A stretch of 64,000 nt of DNA from an uncultured Pelagibacteraceae bacterium. Its GTDB lineage: Bacteria; Pseudomonadota; Alphaproteobacteria; Pelagibacterales; Pelagibacteraceae. The stretch lies in contig CACOPK010000002.1 of assembly GCA_902629075.1 (NCBI GenBank), forward strand, positions 100,639-164,638, read 5' to 3'. The notes beneath the pieces were generated by a model that saw nothing but the letters and a program-made list of their open reading frames with translations, was not told the DNA's origin and ran no database searches. Within the stretch, counting starts at the first letter, position 1; each line of letters starts with the position of its first letter. Of the stretch, positions 1 through 6,390 are shown in pieces. The position numbers and the translations under genes were made by a program.

Positions 1-365
1 GAAGAAGAAAAACCTCTATAGCTAAAGTTTGGTTAAAAAAAGGTTCGGGACAAATTGTAATAAACGGAAAGAAATATGACGATTATTTCACCAGAGAAAT
101 ACATAAGATGAAACTTTTAAGACCTTTTGAAATAATTAATCAAACAGCTGATTATGACGTAAGAGGCAATGTAACTGGTGGTGGTCTAACTGGTCAAGTC
201 GGCGCTCTTGTTCATGGTATATCAAAAGCATTACTGCAATTTGATGAAAACTTAAAACCTACTTTAAAAAAGGAAAAATTAACCACGAGAGATTCTAGGG
301 CTGTTGAAAGAAAGAAATACGGTCATAGAAAAGCAAGACGTAGTTTTCAATTTTCTAAAAGATAA
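1..365 (+). CDS. rpsI: 30S ribosomal protein S9, 3' part
   Basis: This is the C-terminal part of ribosomal protein S9 of the small subunit, whose C-terminal tail reaches the decoding region and contacts P-site tRNA. The frame is open from base 3, so the gene enters the window already in progress and its start lies upstream. The core TGGGLTGQVGALVHGISKAL and the basic C-terminus ending QFSKR are diagnostic of S9. In alphaproteobacteria the order rplM-rpsI-argC is common, and argC follows here after 35 bp. The ATG at 108 is internal and not a real start. Confidence 0.96.
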   Translation, partial: RRKTSIAKVWLKKGSGQIVINGKKYDDYFTREIHKMKLLRPFEIINQTADYDVRGNVTGGGLTGQVGALVHGISKALLQFDENLKPTLKKEKLTTRDSRAVERKKYGHRKARRSFQFSKR

Positions 366-400
366 TTTTTCTTTTTCAAATACAACAGTTATAATAAATT

Positions 401-1423
401 ATGCAAAAGCTAAATATTTTAGTTGCTGGTTCCACTGGTTATATTGGTGTCGAGCTTATTAAACTTCTTGTTAATCATAAAAAAGTTAAAATTAAATACT
501 TATGTGGTAATTCCTCTGTAGGAAAAAATATTTCATTATATGATAAATCTTTAAAAAATAAAAAATTGCCTAAAATAATTAAATTTAATCAAAAACTGCT
601 TAAAGATGTTGATGTAGTTTTTACTGCTTTACCTAACGGTGAAGCTCACAAAATTTCTAACATGCTTCATAAACACAATACACTTATAGATCTATCTGCA
701 GATTTTAGATTAAAAAAAGCTAGCACATATTTTAAATATTATAAAATAAAACACTCTTCTATTAAAAATATAAATAAAAGTATTTATGCTTTGCCAGAAA
801 TAAAGAATAAAAGAATTAAGAAATTTAAAATTATTGGATGTCCCGGTTGTTATCCTACATCAGCTCTTATCCCTTTAATACCATTAATTAAAAATAAAAT
901 TATTTCAAAAAAAAATATTATAATAGATTCTAAATCAGGATACTCAGGTGCTGGAAGAGGTGTACATAAAATGTATAAAAATAAAAATTTATATGAATCG
1001 CTAAGTGCTTACGGTATTAAATCTCATAGACATAATTCAGAAATACAACAAGAATTAAATTCTGAAACTGGAAAAAAAGTTGAATTTACTTTTACACCAC
1101 ATTTATCACCGATGTTTAGAGGAATTTTAACTACAATTTATTGTTCGACTGAAAAGAAACATAGTATTAATTCTATTATGTCGACACTTAAAAAGTTTTA
1201 TAAAAATGAAACTTTTGTAAAAATATTAAAAAAAAACTCATTAATAAGCACAAACGATGTAATAAATACAAATAATTGTTTATTATCAATATGTGAGTCT
1301 AAACAAAAAAATCAATTTATTATTTTATCGGCAATTGATAATTTAATTAAAGGTGGAAGTGGTCAAGCTATACAAAATATGAATATATTATTCAATTTTA
1401 GAGAAAATATGGGTTTAAAATGA
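401..1423 (+). CDS. argC: N-acetyl-gamma-glutamyl-phosphate reductase
   Basis: Cytosolic arginine-biosynthesis enzyme that reduces N-acetylglutamyl-phosphate to the semialdehyde with NADPH. The 340-aa length is normal. An N-terminal dinucleotide-binding motif GSTGYIG lies near residues 10-16, and the catalytic cysteine lies in GCPGCYPT (Cys150). The downstream KSGYSGAGR stretch and the ending IKGGSGQAIQNMN are typical of ArgC. It follows rpsI by 35 bp and its stop overlaps the next start in an ATGA junction, so it is probably the head of, or part of, an operon running through hom to the transporters. Confidence 0.95.
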   Translation: MQKLNILVAGSTGYIGVELIKLLVNHKKVKIKYLCGNSSVGKNISLYDKSLKNKKLPKIIKFNQKLLKDVDVVFTALPNGEAHKISNMLHKHNTLIDLSADFRLKKASTYFKYYKIKHSSIKNINKSIYALPEIKNKRIKKFKIIGCPGCYPTSALIPLIPLIKNKIISKKNIIIDSKSGYSGAGRGVHKMYKNKNLYESLSAYGIKSHRHNSEIQQELNSETGKKVEFTFTPHLSPMFRGILTTIYCSTEKKHSINSIMSTLKKFYKNETFVKILKKNSLISTNDVINTNNCLLSICESKQKNQFIILSAIDNLIKGGSGQAIQNMNILFNFRENMGLK

Positions 1424-1605
1424 AATATTTATTAATTTTATTAATGTTAATAATATTATCCGGATGTAATTCTCGAATGTTAAATAATAATGATAAAGGG
1501 TTGCAAATCGATATATATGAAGATGATATAAGTTATAAAAAATTTAAACAAAAAGTAATCGAATATGCAGAAAGAGCAAAGTATCCTAATTTGACAAGTA
1601 AATGA
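1420..1605 (+). CDS. Small lipoprotein of unknown function
   Basis: A 61-aa protein with a lipoprotein signal peptide: a hydrophobic stretch followed by the lipobox LSGC, so Cys16 is the predicted lipidated residue. The mature part is only about 45 residues, charged, with no domain I recognise. It starts inside the last codon of argC (ATGA overlap) and its own stop overlaps the start of hom in the same way, so it is translationally coupled between two amino-acid biosynthesis genes. The double coupling argues for a real gene. I do not assign a function; location in the inner or outer membrane cannot be decided. Confidence 0.75.
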   Translation: MKYLLILLMLIILSGCNSRMLNNNDKGLQIDIYEDDISYKKFKQKVIEYAERAKYPNLTSK

Positions 1606-2894
1606 CAAATAAAAAAATTAATATTGCAGTGATTGGTTTGGGTCAAATAGGAAATTATTTGCTTAACGAATTAAATACTAAAAAAAATGATATAGAACTA
1701 AAAACAGGAAGAAAAATTCATATTGCAGCTATATCTGCTAAAAGTAAAAATAAAAAAAGAAGGTTTAAAATAAATAAATCTATTTTTGTTAAAAATCCTT
1801 TAGATATAATTAAGAAAAAAAAAATAGATATTCTTTTTGAAGCAATTGGTCAAAGTGATGGAATTTCTAAAAAGGTTGTTGAAACTGCTTTAAAAAATAG
1901 AATACATGTAATTACGCCAAATAAAGCATTAATTTCTAAACACGGTGATTACTTATCTAATTTAGCAGAAAAAAATAAAGTTAACCTTGAATTTGAAGCT
2001 TCAGTTGCAGGAGGCATTCCTATCTTAAGAACAATTAAAGAAGGTCTTGCTACAAATAAATTACATAAAGTTTATGGGATATTAAATGGAACATGTAATT
2101 ATATTTTATCCGAGATGGAAAAAACAAAAGATAGTTTTTCAAGTGTTTTAAAAAAAGCTCAAATTCTTGGTTATGCTGAGCCAGGCAATCCAAAACTTGA
2201 TCTGAACGGTTATGATGCTTTTGCTAAAGTGAGAATATTGTCTTCCTTGGCATTTAACAAAAGAATTTCAAATAAAAAATGTATAATGGAAGGTATTGAA
2301 AATATCGAATATAAAGATATAGAAATTGCCTCTCAATTGAACTTTCGAATTAAATTATTAGGTATTACAGAGTTAATAAATGGTAAATTATTTGAAAGAG
2401 TTCATCCAACTTTAGTTAAAAAAGATTCTTATATTGGAAACGTAAATGGTGTAATGAATGCTGTAATAGTTAATGGTCATCCAGTAGGGGAGAGCGTTCT
2501 TCAAGGTGAGGGCGCAGGACCAGGAGCCACATCGTCAGCATTAATGTCTGATTTGTTGTCTATTTTAAGAGGCAATATCAAATACCCTTTTGGATTACCA
2601 AATTTTAAAAGAAAATATCCAATTTCTTATAATGATAAAAATTCATCAAACTCTTTATATATAAGACTAGAAGTAAGAGATAAGCCAGGAGTATTATCAG
2701 GTATAACTAAACTTTTAGCAAATAATAGAATTTCCATCGAAAGAGTTATTCAAATACCAGATCATAAGAAGAAATCAGCTTCTATTGTAATAATTACACA
2801 TAAAGCAATCGAATCAAAATCTCAAAAATTAATCAACTCATTTAAAAAAAATATAAATATACTTAAAAAACCTGTTTTAATAAGACTTTTTTAA
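1602..2894 (+). CDS. hom: Homoserine dehydrogenase
   Basis: Reduces aspartate semialdehyde to homoserine with NAD(P)H, the branch point to threonine and methionine. The 430 aa include an N-terminal Rossmann motif GLGQIGNYL (about residues 12-20), the catalytic region with GILNGTCNYILSEM and GAGPGATSSALMSDLL, and a C-terminal ACT domain from about residue 350 (LYIRLEVRDKPGVLSGITKL) that usually mediates feedback control by threonine. Length and architecture match monofunctional alphaproteobacterial Hom. Its ATG overlaps the lipoprotein stop and its TAA shares a base with the next ATG. In many alphaproteobacteria hom is followed by glpX and recJ; here it is followed by transporters. Confidence 0.96.
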   Translation: MTNKKINIAVIGLGQIGNYLLNELNTKKNDIELKTGRKIHIAAISAKSKNKKRRFKINKSIFVKNPLDIIKKKKIDILFEAIGQSDGISKKVVETALKNRIHVITPNKALISKHGDYLSNLAEKNKVNLEFEASVAGGIPILRTIKEGLATNKLHKVYGILNGTCNYILSEMEKTKDSFSSVLKKAQILGYAEPGNPKLDLNGYDAFAKVRILSSLAFNKRISNKKCIMEGIENIEYKDIEIASQLNFRIKLLGITELINGKLFERVHPTLVKKDSYIGNVNGVMNAVIVNGHPVGESVLQGEGAGPGATSSALMSDLLSILRGNIKYPFGLPNFKRKYPISYNDKNSSNSLYIRLEVRDKPGVLSGITKLLANNRISIERVIQIPDHKKKSASIVIITHKAIESKSQKLINSFKKNINILKKPVLIRLF

Positions 2895-3796
2895 TGGAAA
2901 TTTACATAAAGTTATTTGAGGTATTATTTCCAGTTTTTTTTGTTGTTGGTATTGGTTATTACTTAGGTAGAAAAAATCCAAAAATAGATACGACTTTTAT
3001 TACTAATTTTGCAGCAAATATTGGGACCCCTGCAATGATTATTTATGCTGTTACATCAACGGGCATTACTTTCGAAATTTTTGCAAAATATTTTTGGTAC
3101 TATTTAATTGCAATTATACTATTTTCCTTATTTGGAATTATAACATTATATATCTTAAAAACTAAAGATATTGTTAGAGAGTTACCACCCTTGATACTTC
3201 CAAATACTGGAAATATGGGTCTTCCTATTTGTTTATTTGCTTATGGATCTCAAGGTCTAGGAGTATCTGCAGCTATAACATCATTAATTATTTTATTTCA
3301 TTTTACGTTAGGTGTTTTTTTAGCAGATAGAAAATTTAATTTTAGAGTAATCGCGCAAAATCCTCCATTTTATGCTATATTATTTTCAGCAGTAATTTTA
3401 TTTTATGAAATTAAGCTTCCTACATTTGTAATAAATACTACTGAATGGTTAATGTATGCTACAATATTTTTAATTTTAATGTCTTTAGGTATAGCCCTTA
3501 CTAGATTAAAAGTATTTTCTTTAAATAAGGCAATCATATCTTCTCTAACAAGAACAATAATTGGCCCTATAATAGGTATTTCATTAATTTCTTTTTTTAA
3601 TTTAAGCGGTTTTGCTGCAGGTGTACTTTTAATACAATGTTCTATGCCAAGTGCTGTTCTAAATTATCTAGTTGCATCAATTTATTCACCAAAAAAAATA
3701 GTAGACTCTGTAGCTAGCACAATAGTAGTTTCTACTTTAATGTCATTTATAACAGTTCCGGTAGTAGTATTTATTGCATTAAAATATTTTTCTTAA
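2894..3796 (+). CDS. AEC-family transporter (auxin efflux carrier type)
   Basis: A 300-aa inner-membrane protein with about ten hydrophobic helices in a 5+5 arrangement. The paired motifs NFAANIGTPAMIIYAVTS (N-terminal half) and QCSMPSAVLNYLVASIY (C-terminal half), plus PNTGNMGLPICLFAYG, are characteristic of the AEC family, which exports organic acids, malonate or amino-acid-like solutes. Its ATG uses the last A of the hom stop codon, so it is cotranslated with hom and followed without a gap by an EamA permease. Context suggests export or exchange of an aspartate-family metabolite, but substrate cannot be read from sequence. Confidence 0.85.
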   Translation: MEIYIKLFEVLFPVFFVVGIGYYLGRKNPKIDTTFITNFAANIGTPAMIIYAVTSTGITFEIFAKYFWYYLIAIILFSLFGIITLYILKTKDIVRELPPLILPNTGNMGLPICLFAYGSQGLGVSAAITSLIILFHFTLGVFLADRKFNFRVIAQNPPFYAILFSAVILFYEIKLPTFVINTTEWLMYATIFLILMSLGIALTRLKVFSLNKAIISSLTRTIIGPIIGISLISFFNLSGFAAGVLLIQCSMPSAVLNYLVASIYSPKKIVDSVASTIVVSTLMSFITVPVVVFIALKYFS

Positions 3797-4644
3797 TGAA
3801 AGCAATTATTTTAAATATTTCAGCTTGGATAATGCTTCCATTTATGGATGCTATAGCTAAGTATTTATCTTCTAGTTTGCCTTTTTTTCAAATTACTTGG
3901 GCAAGATATTTTTTTACTGTTTTCTTAGTATTGCCTCTAATGATTATATTTTTTAGAGATCAATTTAAATGGACAGAAAATCCAAAATTACAATTTTATA
4001 GAGGTTTAACTTTATTTTTTGCTAATATATGTTTTTTTTATTCAATATCTATAATCTCTATGGCTAAGGCATTAACTTTAGCATTCGTGGCTCCATTAAT
4101 AACAACAGTTTTATCTCCATTTTTTTTAGGTGAAAAGGTAGGAATTAGAAGGTGGTCTGCAGTAATTGCAGGGTTTATAGGTATACTTGTAGTTATTAGA
4201 CCTGGATTTATAGAATTTAATTTTGCTAGTTTTGCAGCTGTTGGAACAGGATGTTTTTATGGAGTTTATTTAATTATTACTCGTAAACTTCACTCAACTG
4301 ACAGCCCTTTGTTAACTCTATTATTAACAGGTGTAGTAGGGACTATTATTGGTACATTTATAGTTCCTTTTGTTTGGGTAAAACCCACTCTAACAGAATG
4401 GTCATGGTTAATTTTAATGGGTTTATTTGCTTGTTTAGGTCATATTTTGCTTATTTATTCTTTAAAATACGCTGATGCTTCTAAATTGGCTCCTTTTGGT
4501 TATATAGAGATAATTCCTAACATTATTCTAGGCTATTTTTTCTTTAATGATCTCTTGGATATTTGGTCATTTTCAGGTTTATTTATTATAATTTCCTCTG
4601 GATTATATGTTATAAGAAGAGAGTATATTGTTAAACATAAGTAA
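3796..4644 (+). CDS. EamA/DMT-family permease
   Basis: A 282-aa integral membrane protein with ten predicted helices forming two EamA (drug/metabolite transporter) repeats, roughly residues 1-135 and 145-275. The end of repeat one (FLGEKVGIRRWSAVIAGFIG and GILVVIRPG) and the repeat-two ending (PFGYIEIIPNIILGYFFF) are typical. Related proteins export amino acids or nucleosides; this substrate is unknown. It starts on the last base of the AEC gene stop codon and is the last gene of the rpsI/argC/hom strand run. No strong terminator follows, only a small AT-rich dyad at 4664-4678. Confidence 0.87.
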   Translation: MKAIILNISAWIMLPFMDAIAKYLSSSLPFFQITWARYFFTVFLVLPLMIIFFRDQFKWTENPKLQFYRGLTLFFANICFFYSISIISMAKALTLAFVAPLITTVLSPFFLGEKVGIRRWSAVIAGFIGILVVIRPGFIEFNFASFAAVGTGCFYGVYLIITRKLHSTDSPLLTLLLTGVVGTIIGTFIVPFVWVKPTLTEWSWLILMGLFACLGHILLIYSLKYADASKLAPFGYIEIIPNIILGYFFFNDLLDIWSFSGLFIIISSGLYVIRREYIVKHK

Positions 4645-5067
4645 TCAAATGTTTACTAAATAATAAAGTTAAACTTTAATTATGTTATATAAAGTATTGT
4701 AATTATTACATTTTTTAGTTTTTATAAATATATAGATTAAAACGTTTAAATAAAACATAAAGTAAAAAAGCAAGCAAAACAGGAATTATTTAAGTATTTT
4801 TATAAGTTGTTAAAATAAGCGAACATTTGTAATAAACTATGATGGATATCTCTCATTATATCTGTTTTATAACTAATTTCGTGTCAAAATTGCTATAAAA
4901 TTTAAAACATATTTGCTAGCTTTGCATTTAGAGAATATAGCGATTAAAGGGCCATAGAAGGGGCTAAATTAAGCATTATTTTATTGAGGGTTCAACTGTT
5001 AGGAGAAATTAAAAAAAATTATAAAATTTTTACATAATATTAAAAAAAACGTTGTAATACAACAATT
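4645..5067. other. Gene-free AT-rich spacer
   Basis: A 423-bp stretch between the EamA permease (+) and the ogt-like gene (minus) with converging stops. No reading frame longer than about 20 codons with a plausible start, no tRNA-like fold and no long repeat were seen. A perfect small dyad (TAAAGTT, one base, AACTTTA; 4664-4678) sits just after the permease stop and might act as a weak transcription end, but it lacks a T-run. In a genome this compact, 423 bp of non-coding DNA is unusual; it may be decayed sequence at the edge of the accessory region. Confidence 0.5.
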
Positions 5068-5343
5068 CTAGAGGATAATTCCCTCCAATTTAAGCAGTTT
5101 TTTTTTAGTTTTTTTGCCACCTGGGCCAGAATAGCCACCTAAACTACCATCAGATCTAATTACTCTATGACAAGGCACCTTTGGTGGAAATGGATTTTTT
5201 CCTACTGCATTTCCTACTGCTCTTGCTGCTTTTGGTTTATTTAATGCTTTTGCTATTTCAAGATAAGTTTTGGTTTGTCCCCTCGGTATTTTTTTAATGT
5301 AATTCCATACTTTAATTTGAAACTTTGTTCCAATGAAGGTCAT
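5068..5343 (-). CDS. ogt: Minimal methylated-DNA--cysteine methyltransferase
   Basis: Suicide DNA-repair protein that moves an alkyl group from O6-alkylguanine to its own cysteine. From the ATG at 5343 the protein is 91 aa and consists only of the C-terminal catalytic domain: the recognition-helix segment RAVGNAVGKNP and the active site PCHR (Cys58) followed by GSLGGYSG. The usual N-terminal domain (about 70-80 aa) is absent. Because the acceptor cysteine is present, it is not an alkyltransferase-like (ATL) protein, where it is Trp. A start at 5373 would add ten residues encoded in an upstream RNA terminator hairpin, so I prefer 5343. Usually called ogt or MGMT-like. Confidence 0.85.
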   Translation of the reverse strand: MTFIGTKFQIKVWNYIKKIPRGQTKTYLEIAKALNKPKAARAVGNAVGKNPFPPKVPCHRVIRSDGSLGGYSGPGGKKTKKKLLKLEGIIL

Positions 5344-5349
5344 AAAATG

Positions 5350-5394
5350 AAAAAAACCCCTGTTTCCTTGCACTTTTTAAGGTGCAAAGAACAG
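5350..5394 (-). terminator. Rho-independent terminator of upstream small RNA
   Basis: Read on the minus strand, a stem formed by 5382-5394 and 5360-5373 (about 13 pairs with one bulge and one G-U), loop 5374-5381, is followed by GGGG and seven consecutive T residues (5350-5356). This is a textbook intrinsic terminator. It lies directly downstream of the GC-rich block 5400-5535 and only six bases before the ogt start codon, so ogt expression from an upstream promoter would need read-through. Confidence 0.75.
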
Positions 5395-5535
5395 TTGTTT
5401 TTGGCACGTCGTTTTATGCGCTACCGCCATGCCCACCACTCTACGATTTTAGCGCTACTCCGCAGAGTTTTCTGCCCCCTGAGCTTGAACCTCTCGGCTT
5501 TTCCTCAATTGGCCAGTTAAGAGTTGCCTCTTAAG
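5350..5535 (-). ncRNA. Structured small RNA of unknown class (6S-like possible)
   Basis: About 186 nt on the minus strand. Bases 5401-5520 contain 63 G/C in 120 (52%), against well under 30% in flanking DNA, which in AT-rich genomes marks structural RNA. Visible elements in transcript order: 5' hairpin TTAAGAG/CTCTTAA around a GCAA tetraloop (5534-5517), CCGAG paired to CTC(A)GG, a perfect GCAGA/TCTGC hairpin with AAAC loop, a long GCGCT/AGCGC stem, possible closing GGCA/TGCC, then a strong terminator. It lacks SRP (GGAAGG), tmRNA (tRNA-like half plus tag) and RNase P core motifs. By size and elimination 6S RNA is a candidate, but I cannot confirm it. The 5' end is approximate. Confidence 0.55.
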
Positions 5536-5559
5536 TTAATAACATAATATCAAAATCTT

Positions 5560-5581
5560 AATTAAGTGTTATCACTTAATT
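5560..5581. promoter_or_regulatory. Perfect 9-bp inverted repeat upstream of the small RNA
   Basis: AATTAAGTG and CACTTAATT flank a TTAT spacer. The dyad lies about 25-45 bp upstream of the inferred 5' end of the minus-strand small RNA, at or just upstream of where a -35 element would lie, so it may be an operator or activator site. No T-run follows, which argues against a terminator. Function is inferred from position only. Confidence 0.4.
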
Positions 5582-5641
5582 GTTGAATTTATTGACTTTT
5601 TAACAGGGTAGAATAGTGGGGATAACTCAAAATTTTAAAAT

Positions 5642-5818
5642 TTATGACATAAATATAAGTCCAAAATAGCTTAACGAAAATAATATAGCTAATACTGATA
5701 AAAAATACGTTTCTATAGTTTTTCCATGCTTTTTATTTTGAATATAAGCTAAAACCCAAAAACCAACTGCGCTAAGCAAAAATATTATATTAGGAATTTC
5801 TCCGTCAATTGTGCCCAT
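5642..5818 (-). CDS. Small two-helix membrane protein, unknown function
   Basis: A 58-aa reading frame starting MGTIDGEIPNIIFLLSAVGF and ending GLIFMS. Two hydrophobic helices (about residues 10-26 and 38-57) are separated by a basic loop QNKKHGKT. The ATG lies one base after the stop of the RDD-family gene (TAA-T-ATG), so it is almost certainly cotranslated with it. No homologue comes to mind. The coupling, hydrophobic periodicity and lack of any competing gene support it as real. It may form a complex with the RDD protein (inference). Confidence 0.65.
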   Translation of the reverse strand: MGTIDGEIPNIIFLLSAVGFWVLAYIQNKKHGKTIETYFLSVLAILFSLSYFGLIFMS

Positions 5819-5819
5819 A

Positions 5820-6311
5820 TTATCTAACTTTTGTACAAAGTGTCCTTGAAATTATGTTGTGAAACCCTTGTTTTCGGCCAGTAAAAGCTATCATAAAAAA
5901 ACCTATAAAAAGGAACATTGCAGATAAAGCTGATACAAAATAATTACCTGTTGCTCTCCAAAAACTAACTTTATTATGGTTTTCATCAGTTATTATAATA
6001 TCACATGCTCTCATACCTATTGTTGCTTTTTTTGATGAAGAATGCTGAACTGCAAAATATAACCAGTATAAAGGTATAGACAAAATCCATCCTATTATTG
6101 GTATAAAAACTAAAATAAATGATACTACTGACAAAATTATATAATCAATAAGTCCGGCTAAAAATCTGTACCAAAATCCAGCATAAACATTTTTTTTTGT
6201 CAATTTTTTATAAGATTTATTTTTAATAAGCGCCAAACAAAGGATTAATGCAATTAATGGAGGAACCACGAAAGTTATTATGATTAATGTCATCCAAATA
6301 CTTAATTCCAT
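5820..6311 (-). CDS. RDD-family membrane protein
   Basis: A 163-aa membrane protein with an N-terminal helix (residues 5-27), then the RDD core: AGFWYRFLAGLIDYIIL (with the Arg and Asp that name the family), two helices around residues 60-90, the short segment TIGMRACDIIITDENHNKVSFWRATGNY, and a last helix. RDD proteins are poorly characterised; some act in ion transport or stress tolerance. It heads a two-gene unit with the 58-aa membrane peptide and is divergent from the tyrosine recombinase, sharing the 79-bp intergenic region. Confidence 0.85.
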   Translation of the reverse strand: MELSIWMTLIIITFVVPPLIALILCLALIKNKSYKKLTKKNVYAGFWYRFLAGLIDYIILSVVSFILVFIPIIGWILSIPLYWLYFAVQHSSSKKATIGMRACDIIITDENHNKVSFWRATGNYFVSALSAMFLFIGFFMIAFTGRKQGFHNIISRTLCTKVR

Positions 6312-6329
6312 TATTTAAAATTAATTTAG

Positions 6330-6358
6330 TTGACAATAAAAATCTAATAATATATTAC
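6330..6358 (+). promoter_or_regulatory. Likely promoter of the tyrosine recombinase gene
   Basis: A perfect -35 hexamer TTGACA at 6330-6335 is followed after 17 bp by TATTAC (6353-6358), or after 15 bp by TATATT (6351-6356). Transcription would start near 6365, about 25 bases before the ATG at 6391. The -10 and start region fall inside a long inverted repeat (6353-6389), so promoter activity would be sensitive to whatever binds there. Confidence 0.5.
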
Positions 6359-6389
6359 TATTGATAATTAATTGTTATCAATAGTAATA
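6353..6389. repeat. Perfect 15-bp inverted repeat with 7-bp spacer, recombinase-site-like
   Basis: Left arm TATTACTATTGATAA (6353-6367), spacer TTAATTG, right arm TTATCAATAGTAATA (6375-6389). The arms are perfectly complementary and the element ends one base before the recombinase ATG. Two recombinase-length arms around a 6-8 bp spacer is the architecture of tyrosine-recombinase core sites (dif, loxP, FRT), and the inner edges ATAA and TTAT match the inner edges of dif. It also overlaps the likely -10 and start point, so it could equally be an operator for autoregulation. Confidence 0.6.
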
Positions 6390-6390
6390 C

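Noticed and set aside
4664..4678. Terminator after the EamA gene
   Set aside because: The dyad is short and AT-only and no T-run follows, so it is too weak to call.
5275..5520. 81-aa plus-strand reading frame over the small RNA
   Set aside because: It lies antisense to the structured RNA and ogt, its composition follows the GC-rich RNA rather than a protein, and it matches nothing known.
5350..5535. Assigning the structured RNA to SRP RNA, tmRNA or RNase P
   Set aside because: No GGAAGG tetraloop region, no tRNA-like halves or ANDN-type tag codons, and the P4-type GAGGAAAGTCC core is only vaguely approximated while the rest of RNase P is missing; the length also does not fit tmRNA or RNase P.
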